Origin: Flavobacterium flabelliforme
GTDB taxonomy: Bacteria; Bacteroidota; Bacteroidia; Flavobacteriales; Flavobacteriaceae
Reading direction: 5' to 3'
Assembly (NCBI RefSeq): GCF_017948675.1
Contig: NZ_JAGFBU010000005.1
Span: 62,001-126,000, forward strand
DNA: 64,000 nt
Every line of letters begins with the position of its first letter. Position 1 is the stretch's first letter. Below are positions 28,040-37,095 of this stretch, piece by piece. Position numbers and translations under genes: made by a program. The notes beneath the pieces were generated by a model. The model was not told where the DNA came from and searched no databases. It worked only from the letters and a program-made list of their open reading frames with translations.

Positions 28040-29449
28040 TTATTTTTGAGAAAGCTCTCTAGTTAACCAACCACTACGACCTGCTGTTGCAATGGCATAA
28101 GGTGGAATCCAGAATAAACCAAAAGTATATAAAACACTATAAGCATAGGCCCACAATGATTCTGCTGCGCTGTATCTTTTAGCATAAAAAAGAACAGGAA
28201 AACTAGACACAATAAGTATTCCTAAAAGTGTAGAACTTATAAAAAGTAATGGATGAACCACTATAAAAAACAACATAAAAATTAAAAAAGGGTAGGTCAT
28301 TACTAATGTTAAAAACTGATTGATGAATAACAATCTAGTTCCCGCTTTAGATTCCTTTTTAAAGTCGGTAAATACATATTTGGCCATGGCCAGATTTTCA
28401 CGAACATTACTTCTTCCCCAACGAATGAACATTTTATACAATCCTTGGTATTTTTCTGGAACGTCTGTTAAAACTAGTGCATTTCTTTGAAAAAGTACTT
28501 TTTTCCCTTGTTTTAAAATCATATTCGTCATTGCTCTGTCTTCACCAATATCCGATGCGCTTCCCATAAAAGTTTGATTAATCCACTCTGGAAGGCATTC
28601 AAAAACAGCGGAACTTCTATAAGCAGCCAAGGCTCCAGGAGTACATAGAACACTTCCTAATTGACTTTCAACAGATCGTACAAATTCAAAACTCATTACA
28701 AAACTCACATTCAGCATTTTAGGTAAAATAGCAGTTTTATTGTTTAGTACACGAACATTTCCAGCTACAGCACCACAATTGGCATCTTTTACAAATGGAC
28801 TAACTAAGTTTCTTAAAGTATCAGTTTTAATAATTGAATCACTATCAATAGTAACAAATATTTCACCAGTTCCTAAATTAAATCCACGGTAAAGTGCATG
28901 TCTTTTTCCTTTGTTTTCCGGTTGCTGAAAAACAACTATTTGATCTCCTAACTGTTCTTTTGCTTTATTCATCCAATACCAAGTATCGTCTTTACTACCA
29001 TCATCGATTGCTAGAATTTGTAATTTATGTTTTGGGAAATCACTATTAGCAATACTTAATAATGTTTGAAAAACTAAATTTCCTTCGTTATAAGCGGGTA
29101 CAATTACGGTACAAGTAGGCAATAATTCGTCACTGACAGAGGCAATAGGCTTATATTGTAAGTACAAGTAAGCATTATATAGTAAAAATAAAACCTTAAA
29201 TACAAGTAAACCCGTTGTTATGATAAGAAATGTTAATCCGATAGGAGAGTTGATTCTGCTTTGATTAAAATTATAAAAATGCGGTTGCAAATAATATACT
29301 AATGCAGCACCACCAATCAATAATAGCATTGTAGCTAATAAAACAATTCGATTGGCAATAGCACTTTTTGAAGTGGTAGTTTTAGGTGTAGATACTATTT
29401 CCTTATTAGCAAATAAAATTTCAGCGGGTGTTATGGTTTGTGTTCTCAT
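28040..29449 (-). CDS. Membrane glycosyltransferase family 2, processive type
   Basis: Two hydrophobic segments near the N-terminus (about 33-50 and 72-95) precede a GT2 catalytic domain, with VIVPAYNEG, LAIDDGSKDDT, TIDSDS (the DxD) and GEDRAMT. A FIRWGRSN motif corresponds to the QxxRW of processive synthases. Three or four further membrane segments lie at about 365-455. This arrangement is shared by PgaC, NodC and related beta-glycan synthases, so a polysaccharide product is likely, but the sugar cannot be assigned. No deacetylase or export partner is next to it. Confidence 0.85.
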   Translation of the reverse strand: MRTQTITPAEILFANKEIVSTPKTTTSKSAIANRIVLLATMLLLIGGAALVYYLQPHFYNFNQSRINSPIGLTFLIITTGLLVFKVLFLLYNAYLYLQYKPIASVSDELLPTCTVIVPAYNEGNLVFQTLLSIANSDFPKHKLQILAIDDGSKDDTWYWMNKAKEQLGDQIVVFQQPENKGKRHALYRGFNLGTGEIFVTIDSDSIIKTDTLRNLVSPFVKDANCGAVAGNVRVLNNKTAILPKMLNVSFVMSFEFVRSVESQLGSVLCTPGALAAYRSSAVFECLPEWINQTFMGSASDIGEDRAMTNMILKQGKKVLFQRNALVLTDVPEKYQGLYKMFIRWGRSNVRENLAMAKYVFTDFKKESKAGTRLLFINQFLTLVMTYPFLIFMLFFIVVHPLLFISSTLLGILIVSSFPVLFYAKRYSAAESLWAYAYSVLYTFGLFWIPPYAIATAGRSGWLTRELSQK

Positions 29450-29696
29450 GGTAAAGGACTAAAATGATGTGTAATTATTTTTTAAATATTTAGCAATTTT
29501 TGTTCCTAATCGATTTCTAATTGTAAATCAAACACTTGCAAATACTATTACTATTTATCACTGTGTAAAAATTACCCACTTTGAGACAATTACTCATTAT
29601 TTGTGGTGTGTAAATGATAAAAAATGACTTAAAAAAAATCTAATACTAAAATCTTATTTTGAATAATATCATATAAATTATGAATGGATTATTACA
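29450..29696. other. Intergenic region before the glycosyltransferase gene
   Basis: No gene or repeat is seen. It should contain the minus-strand promoter of the glycosyltransferase gene, but no perfect -7 box was found. Confidence 0.4.
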
Positions 29697-29732
29697 AAAA
29701 AAAACCTCCAAAGGTTGCTCTTTGGAGGTTTT
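29697..29732 (-). terminator. Terminator of the two-component operon
   Basis: AAAACCTCCAAAG pairs with CTTTGGAGGTTTT around a 6-base loop, with A/T runs on both sides. It is about 20 bp beyond the histidine-kinase stop. Confidence 0.75.
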
Positions 29733-29753
29733 ATAGAATTATTTGATAAACTG

Positions 29754-31085
29754 TTAATCAACCAAACAAATAACAAAAGTAGTTTTGTTATTCTCTTTTC
29801 GGTAAGCCAAATAGCCACCATGCGATTCGATTATGTTTTTAGACAAGGTCAAACCAATTCCGGCACCTTCCTTACGAGTTGTAAAAAACGGCAAGAATAT
29901 TTTATTTTCAATCTCTTTTTCAACACCATTTCCATTATCTGAAATGTATATAAAAACTCTGTTTTCTTTAGCTTCAGCCGATAGATAGATTTGCTTTTTT
30001 GACACTTCTTTTAAAGCATACTTGCAATTGGTAAACAGATTGATCAAAACTTGTTCTATTTGTTGAAAATCAATATTTAAGTTATGGTTTAAAGCAATAG
30101 TGTTAATTACCTCAATTTGTTCTTGTTTAAAAAGTGGCGCCATCAATTGTAGGCTATTGTGAATGAGGTCGTGCAACTTAATTTTTTCTTTTTTGGGAGA
30201 AGGCAACATCGCTAATTTTCGGTAACTTTCTACAAACTGCTGCAAATGATCGCTGCGTCTAAGCATTGCCGCGACACTATTTTTCATGTCGTCTAAATCT
30301 TCTGTAGAAATGGTTTCTTGTTGTACTAAATCTTGTAAATTTTGTGAAAGCGATCGAATAGGAGTGATCGAATTTAAAAGTTCATGAGAAATGACTTTCA
30401 TCAAATTAATCCATGCTTCTTTTTCTTTTTTCTCAATTACATTTTGGATAGAATCTAATAAAACAATAAAATAATCTTGATTGTAGATTTCACTTCTTGA
30501 GGTTTGTAACGCAAAAGTTTGATTGTCTTGCTGATTGACACGTATTTCTAAGGAGGTTTTAAGTTCCTGAAATTGATGATCTTCAATGATCTGGCACAAA
30601 GACGGCAATTGATTTTTAAGATATTTCCACTTGGAAACCTTAGGAACCTGAAAATGTTTAGAGAAATAATCATTCATCAAAAAGATACTCCAATCGTTTG
30701 CTTCTTTCTGCAAAATAATTATACCGCTTTCTATATTATTTAAAATCGAACGATACACAATGTCTTTTGAAGTTTCTTCTTTTTGTTTGTGTTTTAAACT
30801 TTCATATAAATGAAATAACTCTACATAGTTTTTATAGCCGCTATAAGTTGAATAATCAGCAGTAAAATCATTTTTTAAGATAGAAGTAATGGTTCTGTCG
30901 TAAATAGAAAATACATTTTTAACATGAAAATAAAGTTCTATAACAAGCAATACTACGATGAAAACTACAAAAGTAGAAGTAAAAATAAGTTCTTTTTCAA
31001 ATAGAAAAATAGACATTGCACTCATTAAAAGAATCAGAATCAATCGTACAAAAAGCAGATTGTAAATTTTAAAAGATTTAAACAT
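29754..31085 (-). CDS. Sensor histidine kinase, NtrB/NtrY-like, partner of the efflux regulator
   Basis: Two N-terminal membrane segments (about residues 10-28 and 32-52) are followed by a PAS-like region (about 110-215). The kinase core has the H-box VISHELLNSITPIRSLS (His about 235), the N-box LINLFTNCKYALKE, and ATP lid motifs ISDNGNGV and GAGIGLTLSKNII. It ends the operon that starts with the sigma-54 activator, 1 bp after that gene. The short extracytoplasmic part suggests sensing in or near the membrane. Its natural target is the divergent efflux operon, which is inference from position. Confidence 0.9.
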   Translation of the reverse strand: MFKSFKIYNLLFVRLILILLMSAMSIFLFEKELIFTSTFVVFIVVLLVIELYFHVKNVFSIYDRTITSILKNDFTADYSTYSGYKNYVELFHLYESLKHKQKEETSKDIVYRSILNNIESGIIILQKEANDWSIFLMNDYFSKHFQVPKVSKWKYLKNQLPSLCQIIEDHQFQELKTSLEIRVNQQDNQTFALQTSRSEIYNQDYFIVLLDSIQNVIEKKEKEAWINLMKVISHELLNSITPIRSLSQNLQDLVQQETISTEDLDDMKNSVAAMLRRSDHLQQFVESYRKLAMLPSPKKEKIKLHDLIHNSLQLMAPLFKQEQIEVINTIALNHNLNIDFQQIEQVLINLFTNCKYALKEVSKKQIYLSAEAKENRVFIYISDNGNGVEKEIENKIFLPFFTTRKEGAGIGLTLSKNIIESHGGYLAYRKENNKTTFVICLVD

Positions 31086-31086
31086 A

Positions 31087-32436
31087 TTAATTAGTGCTAA
31101 TGTTATGTTTTTCTAAACGGCGGTACAAGGCACCTCTTGATAATCCTAAGTCTTCTGCTGTTTTACTGATATTATTGTTGTTTTTTAGGAGCGCTTTTTC
31201 AACGGTATTTTTTTCAATTGACCAAAGTTGGTGATCGTTTGTATTTTCTTCGTAGGCGGTTAGCTGGTCTAAATCTAAGTCAGAAACAGTAATTGTATTG
31301 TTCTCACATAAAATTACTGCGCGTTCTATTCTGTTTTCCATTTCCCGAATGTTACCATTCCAAGCGTGTTTTTCGATTGCATCGATTACTTTTTCGTCAA
31401 AAGTAATGGCTTCTCGCTGGTATTTAGAACTCATTTTTTGCAATAGATAGTCTGCCAACGGTATTTTATCAGCGTCTCTTTCTCGCAAAGGTGGTAAGAT
31501 AATTTCCATCGTGTTAATGCGGTAATACAAATCTTCTCTGAAATTTTTGTGAGCTACTTCTTCCTTCAAATTCAAATTTGTCGCAGTAATAATCCTTACG
31601 TTCAAAGGTCTAGCTTTCGATTCACCTAATCTAGTTACTGTTTTGGTTTGAATAACTTGCAGTAGTTTTGATTGTAAATGAAGCGGCACATTTCCTATTT
31701 CGTCTAGAAAAATCGTTCCATTTTGAGCCATTTCAAAACGTCCAGGTGTATCTACTTTAGCATCCGTAAAAGCACCTTTGGCATAACCAAAGAGTTCACT
31801 TTCAAAAATATTGGTGTTTAAAGAACCTAAATCAACATGAATAAATGGGTTTTCCTTTCGTTCGGATTGACTAAAGATATAATGTGATAAAACAAATTTT
31901 CCGGTTCCATTTTCACCTAAAATCAGCACATTTGCATCGGTTTTGGCTACTTTATCCGCCACAGCGTAAACTTTTTTTATTACTTCTGAAGTTCCTGTAA
32001 AAAACTCAATATCGGAGTAATTAGAATCGCATTTCTTTTGGTCTTTACGGGATTTGTGTACGGCTTGTTTGACTACTTCGAGCAATTTTTCATTTTCCCA
32101 AGGTTTCAAAATATAATCAAAAGCGCCCGATTTTAATCCTTCGACAGCGGTTTCTACTTTACCAAAAGCCGTCATTAAAATGACTACAGTTCGTGGCGAA
32201 AGTGTTTTTATCTCTTTCAATAAATACAAACCTTCTTTGCCATCTTCAAAACCGATGCGGTAATTCATGTCTAATAAAACGACGTCAATCGTATTTTGAG
32301 CTAATAAATCGACTACATTTTTTGGATTGCTAAGGGTGAAAATAGTTTCAAAATGTTTTTTCAAGAACATTTTTGAAGCAAAAAGAATGTCTTCTTGATC
32401 GTCGATTATTAAAATGGAGGCATTTGTTTTTTTCAT
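31087..32436 (-). CDS. Sigma-54-dependent response regulator, NtrC family
   Basis: A receiver domain (about residues 1-120; IIDDQEDI, phospho-Asp in VVLLDMNYRIG, Lys in ILKPWEN) is followed by an AAA+ domain with Walker A GENGTGK and Walker B GTIFLDEIGN. The sigma-54 contact loop reads GAFTDA, where GAFTGA is usual. A Fis-type helix-turn-helix ends the protein (NISKTAEDLGLSRGALYRRL). It activates transcription by sigma-54 polymerase from upstream sites. Tandem dyads lie in the gap between it and the efflux operon. Confidence 0.93.
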   Translation of the reverse strand: MKKTNASILIIDDQEDILFASKMFLKKHFETIFTLSNPKNVVDLLAQNTIDVVLLDMNYRIGFEDGKEGLYLLKEIKTLSPRTVVILMTAFGKVETAVEGLKSGAFDYILKPWENEKLLEVVKQAVHKSRKDQKKCDSNYSDIEFFTGTSEVIKKVYAVADKVAKTDANVLILGENGTGKFVLSHYIFSQSERKENPFIHVDLGSLNTNIFESELFGYAKGAFTDAKVDTPGRFEMAQNGTIFLDEIGNVPLHLQSKLLQVIQTKTVTRLGESKARPLNVRIITATNLNLKEEVAHKNFREDLYYRINTMEIILPPLRERDADKIPLADYLLQKMSSKYQREAITFDEKVIDAIEKHAWNGNIREMENRIERAVILCENNTITVSDLDLDQLTAYEENTNDHQLWSIEKNTVEKALLKNNNNISKTAEDLGLSRGALYRRLEKHNISTN

Positions 32437-32474
32437 TTATGGCGTATATTTTATTTTTTAAGCTTCTATTAAAA

Positions 32475-32529
32475 TAGTGTCAATTATAATAGTGTTCGTT
32501 TACGGACAAATAGTGTTCAATAATGGACA
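32475..32529. promoter_or_regulatory. Tandem dyads, likely upstream activator sites
   Basis: Two 16-bp dyads, TGTTCGTTTACGGACA (32493-32508) and TGTTCAATAATGGACA (32514-32529), lie 21 bp apart, two helical turns. A third TAGTGT half-site starts at 32475. They sit 60-120 bp before the possible -24 element of the efflux operon and just upstream of the activator gene, so they could serve both. Confidence 0.55.
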
Positions 32530-32590
32530 TGTAAAATAATTTTTTAAATGCAAATAACTGAAAATTAAATTGTTATGATTTATAAATCAG

Positions 32591-32606
32591 TGGCATGAAA
32601 TTCCCT
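32591..32606 (+). promoter_or_regulatory. Possible sigma-54 promoter of the efflux operon
   Basis: TGGCAT at 32591 matches the -24 element (TGGCAC) well. The expected -12 element (TTGC) reads TCCC, a partial match. It lies 24-39 bp before the start codon of the adaptor gene. The weak -12 box keeps confidence low. Confidence 0.3.
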
Positions 32607-32629
32607 TTACACTTATCAAATTAGCAACA

Positions 32630-33868
32630 ATGGATACCATTATTAAAAGTAAAAGTAACAAAAAAAAGTACGTATTAATCGCATTACCAATTATCTTGAT
32701 TGTGGGATATGTTGTTTTTACATCGGCAACAAAAAAGAGAAGTCTTACAATTAAAAAAAATGAAATTTCAATAAAATCAGTCGAAGATAATTATTTTGAA
32801 GATTTTATGTCTTTTCAAGCAAAGGCAGTTCCGCTAAACTCGATGTTGATTAATATCATTGAAGGTGGATCTGTTCAAGAAATTTTTGTCGAAAATGGGG
32901 ACGAAGTAAGCAAAGGACAACCGTTGGCAAAATTGTACAATCCTAATTCAGAATTGGCGTATATGCAACAAGAAACCGCTATTATTGAGCAAATTAATAA
33001 TCTGAATAAAGCGAAACTCGATTTAAGAAACCAAGAATTAAATCTCAGTAAAGATTTGATTGCAATAGAACACGATTATTTAGATGCCAAAAATTTATAT
33101 GATTTGAATAAAAATTTATTTGAACAGGAAATTTTAGCTAAAAGCGAGTGGAACAAAACCAAAGAAAATTTTCGTTTTCAACAAGAGCGAATGGGAATTA
33201 TAAAACAAAGTGTAAGTAAAGAAAAGCAAGCCAATTTAGTGCAAATCGGACAATTCAATCAATCAATTGGAGTGATGAATAAAAGTCTTGAAATTTTAAG
33301 AACTAACAAAAAGAACTTTCTGGTTACGGCGCCACTTTCCGGAAGATTGTCTTCATTTGAACCTATTCTTGGAAAAAATTATCCTCAGAATTCTACCATT
33401 GGAATTATAGATGATCGAAAAGGGTATAAATTAGTCGCTGATGTGGATGAGTTTTATCTGGACCGTATTTCAGAGAAGCAAAAAGGAACGGTTATTTTTG
33501 ACAATAAAAACATAGAAGTTCAAATAACTAAAGTAATTCCAGAAATTAAAAATGGAAGATTTTTAGTCGAACTGGATTTTATATCAAAAGAAAAATTGGA
33601 TTTAAAGCAAGGATTAAGTTTTGGTGTAAAACTAAATTTATCTGAAAAAACGAAAACAATTGTCGTTTCTAAAGGAAGTTTTAACGAAGAAACCAATGGA
33701 AAATGGATTTTTGTAGTCAAAGGAAACCAAGCAGAAAGAAGAGCCATTAAATTAGGAAGAGAAAATCCGTTGTATTATGAAGTTTTGGAAGGATTAAAAC
33801 CGGGAGAAAAAGTCATTACTTCCTCTTACAAAGATTACAAGCAAGTAGAAGTTTTAAATTTAGAATAA
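32630..33868 (+). CDS. HlyD/MacA-like periplasmic adaptor of an efflux system
   Basis: An N-terminal anchor (about residues 14-32) is followed by a membrane-fusion protein. A split lipoyl domain is visible in EGGSVQEIFVENGDEVSKGQPLAKL (about 80-104) and VTAPLSGRLSSF (about 232). Between them is a coiled-coil hairpin, and a beta-barrel and C-terminal domain follow, with LKPGEKVITSSYKDYK near the end. It would link the inner-membrane permeases to the TolC-like outer-membrane channel encoded downstream. It is the first gene of the operon, divergent from the NtrC/NtrB pair. Confidence 0.9.
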   Translation: MDTIIKSKSNKKKYVLIALPIILIVGYVVFTSATKKRSLTIKKNEISIKSVEDNYFEDFMSFQAKAVPLNSMLINIIEGGSVQEIFVENGDEVSKGQPLAKLYNPNSELAYMQQETAIIEQINNLNKAKLDLRNQELNLSKDLIAIEHDYLDAKNLYDLNKNLFEQEILAKSEWNKTKENFRFQQERMGIIKQSVSKEKQANLVQIGQFNQSIGVMNKSLEILRTNKKNFLVTAPLSGRLSSFEPILGKNYPQNSTIGIIDDRKGYKLVADVDEFYLDRISEKQKGTVIFDNKNIEVQITKVIPEIKNGRFLVELDFISKEKLDLKQGLSFGVKLNLSEKTKTIVVSKGSFNEETNGKWIFVVKGNQAERRAIKLGRENPLYYEVLEGLKPGEKVITSSYKDYKQVEVLNLE

Positions 33869-33947
33869 ACAGAATTGAATTGCACGTAGTAATTAGTTCT
33901 TAGTAAATAGTTAGTAAATAAATAACATCAATCAAAAAACGAATAGT

Positions 33948-34652
33948 ATGATCAAAATCAAAAACCTTTCAAAAGTATTTAGAACCGAAGAAATTGAAAC
34001 CAAAGCTTTAAGTGACGTATCATTAACCATTAATCAAGGTGATTTTATTTCGATAATGGGAGCATCAGGAAGCGGAAAGTCGACTTTACTGAATATTGTG
34101 GGATTATTAGACAGCGCTTCTAGCGGAAGTTACCAATTACTCGATCAGGAAATGGTGGGTTTAAAAGAAAAGCAAAAATCGAAGGTGAGAAAAGAAAATA
34201 TTGGATTTATTTTTCAAAACTTCAATTTGATCGATGAATTATCGGTGTATGACAATATTGAATTACCGTTGATTTACAACAAAATTCCTGCAGCAGAAAG
34301 AAAACAAAAAGTAGAAGCAATTGCTGAAAAACTGAATATTTCACACCGATTGAAACATTATCCGCAACAACTTTCTGGAGGACAACAGCAGCGCGTTGCA
34401 GTAGCAAGAGCATTAATTAATGATCCAAAAATTATTCTTGCCGATGAACCTACAGGAAATTTAGATAGTAAAAACGGAAATGAAGTAATGGAATTATTGA
34501 CGGATTTACATGCCAATGGCGCTACCATTTTGATGGTTACACACTCTGATTACGATGCTTCTTTTTCGCAAAAAACAATATTGATGAAGGACGGAATAGT
34601 ACTTTCTGAAAAAACGAATAGTCGTAATGTTGATGTACTAATCACTTCATAA
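33948..34652 (+). CDS. ABC transporter ATPase, LolD/MacB-like
   Basis: A complete nucleotide-binding domain of 234 residues: Walker A GASGSGKS (about 38-45), Q-loop FIFQNFNLID, signature LSGGQQQRVAVARAL, Walker B IILADEPTGNLDS and the switch His in MVTHS. The family powers MacB/FtsX-type permeases that push substrates outward without moving them through the membrane themselves. One ATPase apparently serves the three permease genes that follow, 11 bp downstream. Confidence 0.95.
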   Translation: MIKIKNLSKVFRTEEIETKALSDVSLTINQGDFISIMGASGSGKSTLLNIVGLLDSASSGSYQLLDQEMVGLKEKQKSKVRKENIGFIFQNFNLIDELSVYDNIELPLIYNKIPAAERKQKVEAIAEKLNISHRLKHYPQQLSGGQQQRVAVARALINDPKIILADEPTGNLDSKNGNEVMELLTDLHANGATILMVTHSDYDASFSQKTILMKDGIVLSEKTNSRNVDVLITS

Positions 34653-34663
34653 ATTTTTGAATC

Positions 34664-37093
34664 ATGCTAAAAAATTGGATAAATATATTTTTCTATCACA
34701 TCAAAAACAATAAGCTTTTTACAGTTTTAAATGTTTTGGGTTTAGCGATAGGAATAGCAGGATTAATTTTTGCCACGCTCTATTGGAACGACGAGCAAAG
34801 TTACAATGAATGGAATCCTAATAAAGATACTGTTTTTCAAGTCTTAGTAGATATGGAAGACGGCAAAGTATGGAACAATATTCCAGTTACCATGGCACCA
34901 TTTGTAAAAGATGATTCCAACATCGAAGAAATGATGTACTCTGAAAACTGGTACCAATCAATACTATACAAATACAATGGTAAGAAAATAATTGTTGAAA
35001 AAGTATTTAATGCGGAAAATAATTTTTTTAATTTTTTCCCTTTTGAGTTTATTAAAGGAAATCAAAAAACGGCTTTACAAAACGAGAATAGTATTGCCTT
35101 CTCTCAAAAAACAGCTGTCCTTTTTTTTGGAACTGAAAACCCAATTGGCAAACAAATTCAGTATGAAGATCAAATTCTTACGGTAACAGGAATTTACAAA
35201 GTTAATGGCAATTCAGCAATTGCTCCAGATGCGGTGGTCAATAGAATGAAAGCTAAAATAAATGCAGATAAAGAGGAATGGGGAAATTTTAATAATGGTT
35301 GGTATATCAAATTAAAAGATCCTTCAAAAGCTCATGAACTTGAAGCAAAAATCAAATCGATTTTTTATAAAAATAAAATAGCAAAAGAAGCAAAAGAAGA
35401 AGGGATTACCATAAAACAGTATGAAGCACAATTTGGAGCTTTTAATTTTTATCTAGAACCGCTCGCAATATCTCGTATGGATACCAAAGGACCAGGATGT
35501 CCAGAGGGAAAAGGCAACTATCAATTTTTATTGATCATGATTGGCCTTTCAGTATTAATTTTGATTTTATCCATTGTTAATTACGTAAATCTAGCTACAG
35601 CAAATGCATTACGTAGAGCGAAAGAAGTGGGTGTTAGAAAAATTGTGGGTGCATCACAATCTAATATTATAAAGCAGTTTTTATTTGAAACTATAATTAC
35701 AGTGATTGTTGCCATTTCGCTAGCCTTAGTTATAGTCGAACTTTCATTGCCGTATTATAATGAATTTTTAGGAAAAGAATTAATTATTTATGGAAGTCAA
35801 TTTTTCCTGGAAATCATAATAATTTTTGTGGTGACCGTGATTTTTGCAGGTATATTCCCGGCTTTTTATGTGTCTAATTTTGAGACTTTAAAAGTGTTAA
35901 AAGGAAATTTTGGAAGAAACAAAAGCGGCGTTTGGCTGCGAAATGCAATGCTAATTTTGCAGTTTGCAATTGCTTCTTTCTTTATTATTGGTTCTTATAT
36001 CGTTTTTCAGCAAGTACAGTATTTAGGAAATAAAGATCTTGGATTTTCCGGTGAGCAAATTTTAGAAATTTTTTACTTTAAACCAGATGCGATTCGGAAT
36101 GATAAAAATTCAGAACAACTCATATTTGATCGGTACACAACGACTAAAAATGAAGTTTCAAAAATAAAAGGCGTAGAGCAAGTAGCTACAGCAGCATTGC
36201 GATTTGGTGGCGGTAACGACTCCTCTTCCAGTTTTGCATATAAGGGCACCAACATTCAAGGGCAGAATATTGCTGTTGATTTTGGTTTTCTAGAGATGAT
36301 GAAAATAGAGATGATTCAAGGACGTTATTTGGATCCTAAAATTGCATCAGACACCATAAATTCTATGATGGTTAATGAAACCGCTTTGAAAATGATGAAG
36401 GAGAAAGATCCAATTGGTAAAACTGTAGATTGGAACGGAAATAAACTTAAAATTGTAGGTGTAGTAAAGGATTTCAGCCTTTTTAGCCCACAAGGAAAAG
36501 TGCCTCCAATGGTTTTCTTTCACTTTAAAACCATAGACTGGATGATTGGTAATTTAAATTATCTATATGTAAAAGTAAATGCCGAAAACACAGCGCAAAC
36601 CATTGCAGATATTGAAAAATTTTGGGTAAAAAATGTCGATTCCGATTATCCTTTTCAATATGATTTTCTAGATAAAAGTTACAAGAGAACCTATCAAACG
36701 TATGTGAAACAAAAAAATCTCTTCTATTTATTAAACGTAGTTGTTATTGTCATTGCGCTGTTTGGTTTATTTGCTTTGGCTTCCTACTCGATAGAAAGAC
36801 GCATGAAAGAGATTGCCATCAGAAAAACGCTTGGTGCCGAAACTAATGTTTTACTATTAGAACTATCGAAACAGTACATTCTTTTTTGCATTATTGGTTT
36901 TTTAATTGCCTTGTTTCCGGTATATTATTTATTGAATAAATGGCTGGAGAATTTTGCTAACCGAATCGAAATATCTATTTATCCCTTTATAATAGGATTT
37001 GTTGCTTTGCTATTTTTAACGCTAGTTGTAGTACTATCAAGGGCATATCAAGCCACAAGAGTCGATGTACTAAAATATTTAAAATACGAATAA
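34664..37093 (+). CDS. MacB/FtsX-like ABC permease, paralogue 1
   Basis: An 809-residue permease with an N-terminal membrane segment (about 20-40), a large periplasmic MacB-type domain and a first FtsX block with about three segments (about 285-430; NYVNLATANALRRAKEVGVRKIVGAS). A further segment and a second periplasmic domain follow, then a second FtsX block (about 685-800; RRMKEIAIRKTLGAE). It is the first of three tandem paralogues, 2 bp before the next. It shares long near-identical stretches with them at both ends and differs most in the periplasmic domains. Confidence 0.92.
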   Translation: MLKNWINIFFYHIKNNKLFTVLNVLGLAIGIAGLIFATLYWNDEQSYNEWNPNKDTVFQVLVDMEDGKVWNNIPVTMAPFVKDDSNIEEMMYSENWYQSILYKYNGKKIIVEKVFNAENNFFNFFPFEFIKGNQKTALQNENSIAFSQKTAVLFFGTENPIGKQIQYEDQILTVTGIYKVNGNSAIAPDAVVNRMKAKINADKEEWGNFNNGWYIKLKDPSKAHELEAKIKSIFYKNKIAKEAKEEGITIKQYEAQFGAFNFYLEPLAISRMDTKGPGCPEGKGNYQFLLIMIGLSVLILILSIVNYVNLATANALRRAKEVGVRKIVGASQSNIIKQFLFETIITVIVAISLALVIVELSLPYYNEFLGKELIIYGSQFFLEIIIIFVVTVIFAGIFPAFYVSNFETLKVLKGNFGRNKSGVWLRNAMLILQFAIASFFIIGSYIVFQQVQYLGNKDLGFSGEQILEIFYFKPDAIRNDKNSEQLIFDRYTTTKNEVSKIKGVEQVATAALRFGGGNDSSSSFAYKGTNIQGQNIAVDFGFLEMMKIEMIQGRYLDPKIASDTINSMMVNETALKMMKEKDPIGKTVDWNGNKLKIVGVVKDFSLFSPQGKVPPMVFFHFKTIDWMIGNLNYLYVKVNAENTAQTIADIEKFWVKNVDSDYPFQYDFLDKSYKRTYQTYVKQKNLFYLLNVVVIVIALFGLFALASYSIERRMKEIAIRKTLGAETNVLLLELSKQYILFCIIGFLIALFPVYYLLNKWLENFANRIEISIYPFIIGFVALLFLTLVVVLSRAYQATRVDVLKYLKYE

Positions 37094-37095
37094 AA

